Of a stretch of 14,962 nt of DNA, positions 1-7,400 are shown piece after piece. A program made the translations under genes and the position numbers. Under the pieces are notes generated by a model. It was not told the DNA's origin. It saw only the letters and a list, made by a program, of their open reading frames with translations, and made no database searches. Origin of the DNA: Prevotella sp. CAG:617 (GTDB lineage Bacteria; Bacteroidota; Bacteroidia; Bacteroidales; Bacteroidaceae); the NCBI GenBank assembly GCA_000438115.1, contig FR903573.1:13475-28436 (forward strand), written 5' to 3'. Each line of letters starts with the position of its first letter. Within the stretch, counting starts at the first letter, position 1.

Positions 1-699
1 GGCATTCCGGCCAACAAGCCCATTGTGGGCGAGAGCGTCTTTACGCAGGTGGCCGGCGTACATGCCGACGGCGACAACAAGCACAACCTCTACTGCAACG
101 CCCTGCTGCCGGAACGCTTCGGGCGAGTGCGTGAGTATGCCCTGGGCAAGAACAGCGGCAAGGCCAACATCCTGAAAAACCTGGAAGCACTGGGCCTGGA
201 GCTGACGCCCGAGGAAACGCGCCAGGTAACGGCGCGCATCATTGCTCTGGGCGACCGCAAGCAAATCGTGACGCAGGAGGACCTGCCCTACATCATCTCC
301 GACGTACTCAAGCACGACCTGCCGCAAAACCGTGTGCGCCTCATCAGCTACTGGGTGTCCACGGCCTACGGCCTGAAGCCGTGTGCCTCGTTCCGCATCG
401 ACATCAACGGCGTGGAATACGAAACCAACGCCACCGGCGACGGACAGTATGACGCCTTCATGCAGGGCCTCCGCCAGATTTACGTGGACCAGCTCAAGCG
501 CCCCTTCCCGCTGCTGACGAACTACAGCGTAACCATCCCGCCGGGCGGACGCACCGACGCCTTCGTGCAGACCATCATCACCTGGAGTCTGGAGGGGCAC
601 ACCTTCCGCACCCGCGGGTTCGACGCCGACCAGACCAACGCCGCCATTCAGGCCACACTCAAAATGCTCAACCTGCTTGAAAACAACTATCAGGCATAA
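1..699 (+). CDS. 2-isopropylmalate synthase family protein, C-terminal part (5' cut by window)
   Basis: The reading frame is open from base 1, so only the last 232 residues are present and the true start lies outside. It contains the end of the DRE-TIM metallolyase catalytic region, with AGVHADG at residues 19-25 of the fragment and the RFGRVREYALGKNSGKANI stretch at about 39-57. A linker follows, then a LeuA dimer/allosteric regulatory domain at about 110-228. The family condenses acetyl-CoA with 2-oxoisovalerate (leucine synthesis) or pyruvate (citramalate, isoleucine synthesis). The catalytic barrel that would separate these lies outside the window, so I give no symbol. It sits 54 bp upstream of leuB on the same strand, which favours a role in leucine synthesis. 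Bacteroidota often carry a second, divergent leuA-like gene in the leu operon, and this resembles that type. Family assignment is firm; exact substrate is not. Confidence 0.87.
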   Translation, partial: GIPANKPIVGESVFTQVAGVHADGDNKHNLYCNALLPERFGRVREYALGKNSGKANILKNLEALGLELTPEETRQVTARIIALGDRKQIVTQEDLPYIISDVLKHDLPQNRVRLISYWVSTAYGLKPCASFRIDINGVEYETNATGDGQYDAFMQGLRQIYVDQLKRPFPLLTNYSVTIPPGGRTDAFVQTIITWSLEGHTFRTRGFDADQTNAAIQATLKMLNLLENNYQA

Positions 700-717
700 A
701 TACATCATCACGTTTAT

Positions 718-750
718 CCATTACAACCTATATCCCATTAACACCTATTA
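718..750 (+). repeat. Imperfect tandem duplication in the leuB leader
   Basis: Two 16-nt units at 718-733 and 735-750, both opening with CCATTA and containing ACCTAT, match at about 12 of 16 positions. They fill most of the gap before the leuB ATG. No Shine-Dalgarno sequence is visible, which is normal for this phylum. The repeat may be chance or a small replication-slippage product. Confidence 0.35.
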
Positions 751-753
751 CCC

Positions 754-1815
754 ATGAAACTGAACATAGCCGTACTGGCCGGTGACGGAATCGGCCCGGA
801 AATATCCACCCAGGGTGTGGCCGTCATGAAAGCCATTGCCCAAAAGTTTAACCACGAGTTCACCTTTACGGAAGCACCGGTAGGCGCCGCCGCCATCGAC
901 GCCACGGGCGACCCCTTTCCGAAAGAAACCTACCAAACCTGCCGTCAGGCCGACGCCGTATTGTTCTCGTCAGTAGGCGACCCGAAATATGACAACGACC
1001 CCAACGCCAAGGTGCGCCCCGAGCAGGGACTGCTGGCCATGCGCAAGAAACTGGGACTCTTTGCCAACATCCGCCCCGTACAGACCTTCAAGTGTCTCGT
1101 ACACAAGTCGCCGCTCAAGGACGAGCTGGTGAGCGGAGCCGACTTTGTGTGCATCCGCGAACTGACCGGCGGCATGTACTTCGGCGAGAAACACGAGGGC
1201 GACGACATGGCCTACGACACCAACCAGTACACCCGCCCCGAAGTGGAGCGCATCCTCAAGGTGGCCTACGAATATGCCCTGCGCCGCCGCCGTCACCTGA
1301 CGGTGGTGGACAAAGCCAACGTACTGGCCTCCAGCCGTCTATGGCGCAAGGTGGCTCAGGAAATGGCCCCGCAGTATCCCGACGTGACCACCGACTACAT
1401 GTTTGTTGACAACGCTGCCATGCGCATGATTCAGGAACCCACCTTCTTTGACGTGATGGTGACGGAAAACACCTTCGGCGACATCCTGACCGACGAGGGC
1501 TCCTGCATCACGGGCTCCATGGGCCTGCTGCCCTCAGCCTCCACGGGCGAGAGCACACCGGTATTCGAGCCCATCCACGGCTCATGGCCGCAGGCCAAGG
1601 GGCTGAACATTGCCAACCCGCTGGCGCAGATTCTCTCGGCAGCCATGCTGCTGGAATACTTCGATCTCAAGGACGAGGCCCGTCTGGTGCGCCAGGCCGT
1701 CGACGCCAGTCTCGACGCCAACGTACGCACGCCCGAAATTCAGGTGGAAGGCGGCGCCCGCTACGGCACGCGCGAGGTAGGCGCATGGATTGTAGAATAT
1801 ATTGCCAAAGCCTGA
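754..1815 (+). CDS. leuB: 3-isopropylmalate dehydrogenase
   Basis: This 353-residue protein has the usual LeuB length. The enzyme oxidatively decarboxylates 3-isopropylmalate to 2-oxoisocaproate with NAD+ and a divalent metal, the third committed step of leucine synthesis in the cytoplasm. It opens with the family sequence AVLAGDGIGPEI (residues 6-17). TVVDKANVLASSRLW supplies the catalytic lysine region. The isopropylmalate/isocitrate dehydrogenase signature begins at N239 (NTFGDILTDEG, then GSMGLLPSAS). EPIHGSWPQAKG followed by NIANP is the cofactor-binding loop; Bacteroidota LeuBs characteristically have a PQAKG form where many others have APDIAG. The ATG at 754 leaves no extra N-terminal sequence. 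It closely follows the synthase fragment and is probably the last gene of the leu operon, because hairpin-rich DNA follows its stop codon. Confidence 0.96.
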   Translation: MKLNIAVLAGDGIGPEISTQGVAVMKAIAQKFNHEFTFTEAPVGAAAIDATGDPFPKETYQTCRQADAVLFSSVGDPKYDNDPNAKVRPEQGLLAMRKKLGLFANIRPVQTFKCLVHKSPLKDELVSGADFVCIRELTGGMYFGEKHEGDDMAYDTNQYTRPEVERILKVAYEYALRRRRHLTVVDKANVLASSRLWRKVAQEMAPQYPDVTTDYMFVDNAAMRMIQEPTFFDVMVTENTFGDILTDEGSCITGSMGLLPSASTGESTPVFEPIHGSWPQAKGLNIANPLAQILSAAMLLEYFDLKDEARLVRQAVDASLDANVRTPEIQVEGGARYGTREVGAWIVEYIAKA

Positions 1816-1824
1816 GTCGGCAAG

Positions 1825-1896
1825 GCTGGCACTTTGTTGAAACAAGGTCGGACTTGGCTGAAAAAAAGTGCCGGACAGTTTCCACAAAGTGCCGGC
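1825..1896 (+). repeat. Imperfect inverted repeat downstream of leuB
   Basis: The 19-nt arms 1825-1843 and 1878-1896 pair with one G-T wobble and one mismatch around a 34-nt loop. The loop carries a second, gapped copy of the same kind of sequence (about 1848-1854 against 1867-1876). The 10-mer AAAGTGCCGG occurs directly repeated in the right half. It starts 10 bp after the leuB stop, so it may act in 3'-end formation or be a small degenerate repeat element. No T-tract follows directly. Confidence 0.6.
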
Positions 1897-1902
1897 AAGA
1901 CA

Positions 1903-1946
1903 AAACCGGGGTGGTTTGGAACCGATGTTCCGAGCCACCCCGGTTT
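1903..1946 (+). terminator. Strong hairpin after leuB, possible transcription terminator
   Basis: Arms 1903-1922 and 1927-1946 form a 20-bp stem, perfect apart from two G-T wobbles, with a 4-nt CGAT loop. The base is GC-rich. The following sequence (CGTTTCC) is only weakly T-rich, so it is not a textbook intrinsic terminator. It lies between the leu operon and the gntR promoter, which is where the leu transcript should end. Confidence 0.45.
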
Positions 1947-2010
1947 CGTTTCCTGCCCGGTAGAACCGACAAATATGGCGGCTGACTGACGGCAAACCGG
2001 CAGAAAATCG

Positions 2011-2018
2011 TATTTTTG
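2011..2018 (+). promoter_or_regulatory. Candidate -7 box for the gntR-ogt unit
   Basis: TATTTTTG fits the Bacteroidota -7 consensus TAnnTTTG. No good TTTG sits 19-21 bp upstream, so the -33 element is weak or absent. It would give a transcription start near 2025 and a leader of about 78 nt. A perfect 12-bp GC palindrome (2032-2043) lies just downstream. Confidence 0.4.
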
Positions 2019-2031
2019 CGACATACGCCAG

Positions 2032-2043
2032 GCCGGGCCCGGC
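2032..2043. promoter_or_regulatory. GC palindrome in the gntR leader, possible operator
   Basis: GCCGGGCCCGGC is a perfect 12-bp palindrome placed about 14 bp after the candidate -7 box. The region 2031-2038 can alternatively pair with 2074-2081 in the transcript, enclosing a small CGGCTT/AAGCCG hairpin. It could be an operator or simply RNA structure. It does not match the usual FadR-family TGGT-N-ACCA type of site, so autoregulation is a guess. Confidence 0.25.
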
Positions 2044-2102
2044 AGCAACCGGCTTCAAGCCGCCGCACGCCACGCCCGGCCCTTGCCCTAAAATGAACAC
2101 CC

Positions 2103-2777
2103 ATGAAAAAGAACACATCACCCGCATCCCCCAGAAAATCGCTGGCCCAGCAGGTAGCCCAGCAGTTGCAACAACAAATTGAAAGCGGCCGGCTGGCCGT
2201 TGGTGAGCAGCTGCCCACCGAGCCCGCACTGATGAAGCAGTATGGCGTGGGCCGGTCCACGGTGCGCGAAGCCGTACGCATGCTGATGAACACGGGACAG
2301 GTGAGTGTTCAGCAGGGCCGGGGCACGTTTGTGCTGCGCCGCACGCCGGCCGGAGAGTCACTCAGCCAAAGGCTGGAACGCGCCCTTCCGGACGAAAGCG
2401 CCGAGGTACTGGCGCTGCTGGAGGGCATGATGGCCCGCCTGGCCGCCAACCGGCGCACTGCCGAACAGCTGAACCGGATGGACGAGACGCTGCTGCGCCG
2501 ACGTCAGATGGCCGAACGCCACGATGCCCACGGGGTGGACGAAACGGAGCAGCAGTTCTACGACCTGCTGGCCCGGGCTGCCGGCAACCCGCTGCTGACT
2601 GACCTCCATCACGCACTGGCCCACAGCCTCCGCACCCGCACCGCCCCGTCTGGCTCACAGCCCGAAACAGACGACGACCTGCAAGCCATGTACGAAAACC
2701 TCGTCAGACAAATTACGGAACAAAACGCCAAAAAGTCGGGCAAGATTGCCCAGAACATACGCACTGCTCACCACTGA
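2103..2777 (+). CDS. FadR-type GntR family transcriptional regulator
   Basis: This 224-residue protein has an N-terminal winged helix-turn-helix at about 12-77. It is recognisable by the LPTEPALMKQYGVGRSTVREA core (38-57) and the wing QQGRGTFV (70-77). The C-terminal all-helical FCD-type domain spans about 103-222 and includes ARAAGNPLL (157-165). FCD proteins usually bind a metal or small carboxylate through Asp and His residues. Here the usual D-x-x-F-H is replaced by ETEQQFY (147-153), so the ligand pocket appears to lack the canonical first metal ligands, as in acyl-CoA-binding FadR. The effector cannot be predicted. It lies 32 bp upstream of the alkyltransferase gene on the same strand, so they are probably co-transcribed. 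Target genes are unknown. Confidence 0.9.
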   Translation: MKKNTSPASPRKSLAQQVAQQLQQQIESGRLAVGEQLPTEPALMKQYGVGRSTVREAVRMLMNTGQVSVQQGRGTFVLRRTPAGESLSQRLERALPDESAEVLALLEGMMARLAANRRTAEQLNRMDETLLRRRQMAERHDAHGVDETEQQFYDLLARAAGNPLLTDLHHALAHSLRTRTAPSGSQPETDDDLQAMYENLVRQITEQNAKKSGKIAQNIRTAHH

Positions 2778-2809
2778 AAACGCCCCCTATTCCCCACCCT
2801 ATCCGCCTT

Positions 2810-3337
2810 ATGGTACACACGCCCCTCACATTCCGCCAGATTTACGACTCCCCCCTCGGACGCCTGACGCTAAGCAGCAACGGACAGGCCCTTACAGGAC
2901 TGTGGATGGAAGGTCAGCAACACTTCCCGGCCGACGCCGACACCTGGCCGCTGACGGCCCTGCCCGTGTTTGACATGACCATGGCGTGGCTCGACCAGTA
3001 TTTCGGCGGAGCAGACCCGCAAGTGCCGCTCCCCCCGCTTTTGCCTGCCGGCACGCCCTTTCAGCAAGCCGTATGGCACATGCTGACTGAAATCAGCCGG
3101 GGCACGACGGTAACATACGGCCAGCTGGCCGTACGGTTGGGCCAGCTGCGCCACGGCACCCAGCCGGCAGCCCGGGCCGTAGGCCATGCCGTAGGGCGCA
3201 ACCCCATCAGCATACTGATACCGTGCCACCGCGTAGTGGGCGCCGGCGGACAACTTACCGGATATGCAGGCGGACTGAGCCGAAAACGCTGGCTGCTGAC
3301 CCACGAAGGGGTTTTCAAGAAAACATGCCGGCCATAA
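2810..3337 (+). CDS. ogt: Methylated-DNA--protein-cysteine S-methyltransferase (O6-alkylguanine-DNA alkyltransferase)
   Basis: This 175-residue suicide repair protein transfers the methyl group of O6-methylguanine (and O4-methylthymine) to its own cysteine. The active-site motif IPCHRVVG is present with acceptor Cys139. Upstream are TTVTYGQLA (99-107, Tyr103) and the helix-turn-helix residues AARAVGHAVGRNP (120-132, with the arginine finger Arg122). Downstream are the conserved GYAGGLSRKRWLL and LTHEG segments (Glu166). The N-terminal part (7-70) matches the ribonuclease-like domain of Ogt. It lacks the Ada-type zinc and AraC domains, so it is a stand-alone repair enzyme. It follows the GntR gene by 32 bp and probably shares its transcript. 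The start at 2810 gives a length normal for the family. Confidence 0.95.
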   Translation: MVHTPLTFRQIYDSPLGRLTLSSNGQALTGLWMEGQQHFPADADTWPLTALPVFDMTMAWLDQYFGGADPQVPLPPLLPAGTPFQQAVWHMLTEISRGTTVTYGQLAVRLGQLRHGTQPAARAVGHAVGRNPISILIPCHRVVGAGGQLTGYAGGLSRKRWLLTHEGVFKKTCRP

Positions 3338-3368
3338 AACAGGCCCCACCCCGGCAAAGACGGCCGGC
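3327..3368 (+). terminator. Weak inverted repeat at the end of ogt
   Basis: The 7-bp arms GCCGGCC (3327-3333) and GGCCGGC (3362-3368) flank a 28-nt spacer. The left arm lies within the last codons of ogt. No T-tract follows, so a terminator role is only suggested by its position before the leuS promoter. Confidence 0.25.
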
Positions 3369-3405
3369 TTATCCCCCGTAAGGACACAAAAACCTGCATT
3401 TTTTC

Positions 3406-3436
3406 TTTGTCTTTCAAACGCCTTGTGCTAACTTTG
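3406..3436 (+). promoter_or_regulatory. Bacteroidota-type promoter of leuS
   Basis: The -33 box TTTG is at 3406-3409 and the -7 box TAACTTTG is at 3429-3436, separated by 19 bp. Both match the primary sigma consensus of this phylum. The predicted start is near 3443, giving a leader of about 98 nt before leuS. Confidence 0.8.
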
Positions 3437-3467
3437 CTACGTCATTTGCGGCCCTCAGAAAAAGGCC

Positions 3468-3510
3468 TTCCGGCCCCCTGCCCGCTTAACCCGAACAGGC
3501 ACTGCCGGAA
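3468..3510 (+). promoter_or_regulatory. Hairpin in the leuS 5' leader
   Basis: Outer arms TTCCGGC (3468-3474) and GCCGGAA (3504-3510) and inner arms CCTG (3477-3480) and CAGG (3496-3499) form a two-part stem in the predicted leader, ending 30 nt before the ATG. No T-box sequence is present. It may tune translation or mRNA stability; function is unknown. Confidence 0.4.
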
Positions 3511-3540
3511 AAAACATCACAGCATATCAAAACAACACCA

Positions 3541-6378
3541 ATGGAATATAACTTCAAGGAAATTGAACAGAAATGGCAAAAAGCCTGGGTAGAAAACAAG
3601 ACCTACCACGTAGAAGAAGACAAGACACGCAAAAAGTACTACGTGCTCAACATGTTCCCCTATCCGTCGGGAGCCGGTCTGCACGTAGGCCACCCCTTAG
3701 GCTACATTGCCTCTGACATATACGCGCGCTACAAGCGCCTGAACGGCTACAACGTGCTCAACCCCATGGGATACGATGCCTACGGACTGCCCGCCGAGCA
3801 ATATGCCATACAGACCGGACAGCACCCGGCCATCACCACCGTGAACAACATCAACCGCTACCGCAGCCAGCTGGACAAGATTGGATTCTCGTTCGACTGG
3901 GACCGCGAAGTGCGCACCTGCGACCCGAAATATTACCACTGGACACAATGGGCCTTCCAGCTGATGTTCAACAGCTACTACAACAACGAGACCCAAAAGG
4001 CCGAGCCGATTGAAAAACTGACCGAACACATCAAGGCTCACGGCACCGAGGGCCTGAACGCCGCACAGACGGAAGAACTGCACCTGAGTGCTGCCGAATG
4101 GAACACCATGAGCGACGTGGAGCAGCAGCAGGTGCTGATGAACTACCGCATTGCCTACCTGGGCGAGACGATGGTAAACTGGTGCCCCAAACTCGGCACG
4201 GTGCTGGCCAACGACGAGGTGGTTGACGGCGTGTCGGAACGCGGCGGCTTCCCGGTGGTACAGAAAAAGATGAAACAGTGGTGCCTGCGCGTATCAGCCT
4301 ATGCCCAGCGCCTGCTCGACGGCCTGGAAACCATCAACTGGACCGACAGCCTGAAGGAGACGCAGCGCAACTGGATTGGCCGCTCGGAGGGTACGGAGGT
4401 AGAGTTCAGCGTGAAGGACAGCGACGTTCGCTTCACCATCTTCACCACCCGTGCCGATACCATGTTCGGCGTGACCTTCATGGTACTGGCTCCCGAGAGC
4501 CCGCTGGTAGAAACCCTCACCACCGCCGACCATGAGGCCGAGGTAAAAGCCTATCTGGAAGCTACAAAAAAGCGCACGGAGCGCGAGCGCATCATGGACC
4601 GCAAGGTGACGGGCGTGTTCAGCGGCTCCTACGCCATCAACCCCTTTACGGGCGAAGCCATCCCCGTATGGATCAGCGACTACGTACTGGCCGGCTATGG
4701 CACGGGAGCCATCATGGCCGTACCGGCACACGACAGCCGCGACTACGCCTTTGCCCGTCACTTCAACCTGCCGGTTATCCCGCTCATTGAGGGCTGCGAC
4801 GTAAGCGAGAGCAGCTACGACGCCAAGGAAGGCACCGTCTGCAACTCTCCGCGCCCCGACGTGAAGCCGTACATCAACTTCTCGCTCAACGGCCTGAGCG
4901 TCAAGGAGGCCATTGCCGCCACCAAGAAATACGTGGCCGAGCACAAACTGGGCCGCGTCAAGGTGAACTACCGCCTGCGCGACGCCATCTTCAGCCGCCA
5001 GCGCTACTGGGGCGAGCCGTTCCCCGTATACTACAAAGACGGCATGCCGCAGATGGTACCTTCAGAGTGCCTGCCGCTGGAGCTGCCGGAAATTGAAAAA
5101 TTCGAGCCGACCGAAACCGGCGAACCGCCCTTGGGACACGCCCGCAAATGGGCCTGGGACACGGCCCACAACTGCGTGGTGGAGAACAGCCTCATTGACC
5201 AGCAGACCGTGTTCCCCCTCGAACTGAACACCATGCCGGGCTTTGCCGGCTCGTCAGCCTACTACCTGCGCTACATGGACCCACACAACGACAAGGCCCT
5301 CATCAGCAAGGAAGCCGACGAATACTGGCGCGAGGTTGACCTATACGTAGGCGGTACGGAGCACGCCACCGGTCACCTCATCTACAGCCGTTTCTGGAAC
5401 AAGTTCCTGCACGACTACGGATACTCCTGCGTGGAAGAGCCGTTCAAGAAGCTCGTGAACCAGGGCATGATTCAGGGTCGCTCCAACTTTGTGTACCGCA
5501 TCAAGGACACCGAGACTTACGTCTCCTGCGGCCTCAAGGACCAGTACGACGTGACGCCCATTCACGTGGATGTAAACATCGTACAGAACGACGTGCTCGA
5601 CATCGAAGCCTTCAAGCAGTGGCGCCCCGAATACAAGGATGCCGAATTCATTCTGGAGGACGGTAAATACATTTGCGGCTGGGCTGTGGAGAAGATGTCA
5701 AAATCCATGTACAACGTGGTCAACCCCGACCTGATTGTCGAGAAATACGGTGCCGACACGCTGCGTCTGTACGAAATGTTCCTGGGCCCCATCAACCAGA
5801 GCAAGCCCTGGGATTCAAACGGTATTGACGGTTGCTCACGCTTCCTGCGCAAATTGTGGAATCTTTACTGGCACAATGACGAACTGACCGTGACAGATGA
5901 CAAACCTTCGGAAGCATCACTCAAAACACTGCACAAACTCATCAAGAAAGTAACGTCGGACATCGAGGAATTCTCTTACAACACCTCTATTTCGGCTTTC
6001 ATGATTGCCGTAAGTGAGCTGGCCCAGCAAAAGTGCCACTCCCGTGAAGTATTGCAGACACTTTCCGTATTGATTGCTCCGTTCACGCCGCATATTGCCG
6101 AAGAGCTTTGGAACCTGACCGGCGGCCAGGGCAGCGTATGTGATGCCGCATGGCCACAAGCCAACGAAGAATACCTCAAGGAAAACAACGTGACGCTGAG
6201 CATTTCGTTCAACGGGAAAACACGTTTTACCATGGACTTCCCCGTCGATATGCCGGTAGCCGACATCCAAAAGGCTGCCCTCGAAGCTGAAGCCTCACAG
6301 AAATATCTTGCAGGCATGACTGTGGTAAAAGTCATCGTCGTGCCCGGACGAATTGTAAATATTGTACTGAAAAAATGA
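3541..6378 (+). CDS. leuS: Leucine--tRNA ligase (leucyl-tRNA synthetase)
   Basis: This 945-residue cytoplasmic class I synthetase charges tRNA-Leu. The HIGH-type motif is HVGH (48-51) and the KMSKS motif is intact at 718-722. The CP1 editing domain contains the threonine-rich TTRADT (302-307) and AVPAHDSRD with the editing aspartate Asp398, so hydrolysis of mischarged amino acids should work. It is about 85 residues longer than the E. coli enzyme. Extra sequence is seen after residue 150 (an acidic, helical region to about 200) and before KMSKS (about 650-712); this long form is typical of Bacteroidota. The start at 3541 has A-rich sequence upstream but no Shine-Dalgarno site, as usual here. 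It has its own promoter and heads a likely operon with yitT and rdgB. Codons become less GC-rich in the last 500 bp, continuing into the next gene. Confidence 0.98.
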   Translation: MEYNFKEIEQKWQKAWVENKTYHVEEDKTRKKYYVLNMFPYPSGAGLHVGHPLGYIASDIYARYKRLNGYNVLNPMGYDAYGLPAEQYAIQTGQHPAITTVNNINRYRSQLDKIGFSFDWDREVRTCDPKYYHWTQWAFQLMFNSYYNNETQKAEPIEKLTEHIKAHGTEGLNAAQTEELHLSAAEWNTMSDVEQQQVLMNYRIAYLGETMVNWCPKLGTVLANDEVVDGVSERGGFPVVQKKMKQWCLRVSAYAQRLLDGLETINWTDSLKETQRNWIGRSEGTEVEFSVKDSDVRFTIFTTRADTMFGVTFMVLAPESPLVETLTTADHEAEVKAYLEATKKRTERERIMDRKVTGVFSGSYAINPFTGEAIPVWISDYVLAGYGTGAIMAVPAHDSRDYAFARHFNLPVIPLIEGCDVSESSYDAKEGTVCNSPRPDVKPYINFSLNGLSVKEAIAATKKYVAEHKLGRVKVNYRLRDAIFSRQRYWGEPFPVYYKDGMPQMVPSECLPLELPEIEKFEPTETGEPPLGHARKWAWDTAHNCVVENSLIDQQTVFPLELNTMPGFAGSSAYYLRYMDPHNDKALISKEADEYWREVDLYVGGTEHATGHLIYSRFWNKFLHDYGYSCVEEPFKKLVNQGMIQGRSNFVYRIKDTETYVSCGLKDQYDVTPIHVDVNIVQNDVLDIEAFKQWRPEYKDAEFILEDGKYICGWAVEKMSKSMYNVVNPDLIVEKYGADTLRLYEMFLGPINQSKPWDSNGIDGCSRFLRKLWNLYWHNDELTVTDDKPSEASLKTLHKLIKKVTSDIEEFSYNTSISAFMIAVSELAQQKCHSREVLQTLSVLIAPFTPHIAEELWNLTGGQGSVCDAAWPQANEEYLKENNVTLSISFNGKTRFTMDFPVDMPVADIQKAALEAEASQKYLAGMTVVKVIVVPGRIVNIVLKK

Positions 6379-7319
6379 TACGAAACATTCACCTCAGCTT
6401 TAAAGAAGAACTCAGCGACTATTTATTCATTACGATAGGTTTGCTGGGATATACCATCGGCTTTACTTGCTTTCAGCTGCCCTACCAAATTACGACGGGC
6501 GGCGTAGCCGGTGCGGGTGCCGTCATTTTCTATGCTACCGGCCTGCCTGTGCACTACACGTTCTTTGCCGTCAACATTATTCTGTTGTCAATAGCCATTA
6601 AGATTCTGGGGCTGAAATTCTGCATGAAAACAATCTATGCCGTAATCATGCTGACCATATTTCTGGCCTTGGGCCAACAGGGAATGTACGAATTCGGTCA
6701 GCTCAACCCCGGCGTATACGAACTAAGTGCTCAGAAATTGCCTAAATTGCTGGGAGATCAAAGTTTCATGGCCTGTGTCATCGGTGCTGCGCTCGAAGGT
6801 ATTGCTCTGGGCATCGTCTTTCTGAACAACGGAAGTACAGGCGGCACGGATATCATTGCGGCCATAGTCAACAAATACCGCGACGTGACAATGGGACAGA
6901 TGATGATGTTCTGCGACATTATTATCATTTCCTCCAGTCTTTTTATTCCGACCGGCAACATCCAGAATGTGCTCTACGGCTATTGTACGCTGATAATCTC
7001 GAACCTGCTGATTGATTATGTCATGGACCGTGGCCGGCAATCTGTACAGTTCCTGATATTCTCGGAAAAATATGATATCATTGCCGCTGAAATCAATAAA
7101 ACCGGACGCGGCGTAACGGTACTCAACGGTCAGGGCTGGTACACCAAGCAAGACCGCAAGGTGCTCGTAGTTTTGGCAAAAAAACGCGAAAGCACCAACC
7201 TTTTCCGTATCATCAAGAGGATTGACAGCGATGCTTTCGTTTCGCAGAGCAAGGTAATCGGTGTATTCGGCGAAGGATTCGACAAAATTAAAGTCAAAGC
7301 AAAAAAAGAAAAGGAGTAA
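6375..7319 (+). CDS. YitT family membrane protein (DUF161/DUF2179)
   Basis: This 314-residue inner-membrane protein starts inside leuS; its ATG overlaps the leuS TGA by 4 nt, indicating translational coupling. About six hydrophobic segments are visible (roughly 16-33, 45-57, 61-80, 85-100, 131-150 and 175-212). The two glycine-rich signature motifs of the YitT family are TTGGVAG (40-46) and GSTGGTDI (153-160). A soluble C-terminal DUF2179 domain spans about 223-302 and includes GRGVTVLNGQGWY and KVIGVFGEGF. The biochemical function of the family is not established; an organic-ion or lipid transport role has been suggested for relatives but nothing here decides it. The lysine-rich C-terminus is consistent with a cytoplasmic tail. 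A short hairpin with a T-tract follows the gene. Confidence 0.92.
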   Translation: MIRNIHLSFKEELSDYLFITIGLLGYTIGFTCFQLPYQITTGGVAGAGAVIFYATGLPVHYTFFAVNIILLSIAIKILGLKFCMKTIYAVIMLTIFLALGQQGMYEFGQLNPGVYELSAQKLPKLLGDQSFMACVIGAALEGIALGIVFLNNGSTGGTDIIAAIVNKYRDVTMGQMMMFCDIIIISSSLFIPTGNIQNVLYGYCTLIISNLLIDYVMDRGRQSVQFLIFSEKYDIIAAEINKTGRGVTVLNGQGWYTKQDRKVLVVLAKKRESTNLFRIIKRIDSDAFVSQSKVIGVFGEGFDKIKVKAKKEKE

Positions 7320-7349
7320 GCGCCGTCAGGCCACTCCCCGACTCTACAC

Positions 7350-7376
7350 ACGGCGAGCTGCATGCCCGCCGTTTTT
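7350..7376 (+). terminator. Possible intrinsic terminator between yitT and rdgB
   Basis: ACGGCG (7350-7355) and CGCCGT (7367-7372) form a 6-bp stem with an 11-nt loop, running into a T-tract (7372-7376). An upstream copy of CGCCGT (7321-7326) could compete for the left arm. The in-frame ATG at 7362 falls in the loop, which argues against it as the rdgB start. No separate rdgB promoter was recognised, so any termination may be partial. Confidence 0.4.
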
Positions 7377-7400
7377 AATTTAACCCAAACCACTTTTTAC

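Noticed and set aside
1582..2361. Long open frame on the minus strand across the leuB end, gap and gntR start
   Set aside because: It overlaps two firmly identified genes, has biased low-complexity composition and no recognisable domain. It arises from high GC.
3443..3540. T-box or other known amino-acid riboswitch before leuS
   Set aside because: No T-box sequence, specifier loop or antiterminator/terminator pair with a T-tract is visible. The glyS leader also lacks a glycine riboswitch-like pattern.
7362..7400. Upstream ATG as the rdgB start
   Set aside because: It lies in the loop of a probable terminator and adds 13 residues absent from the family; the ATG at 7401 places the first motif correctly.
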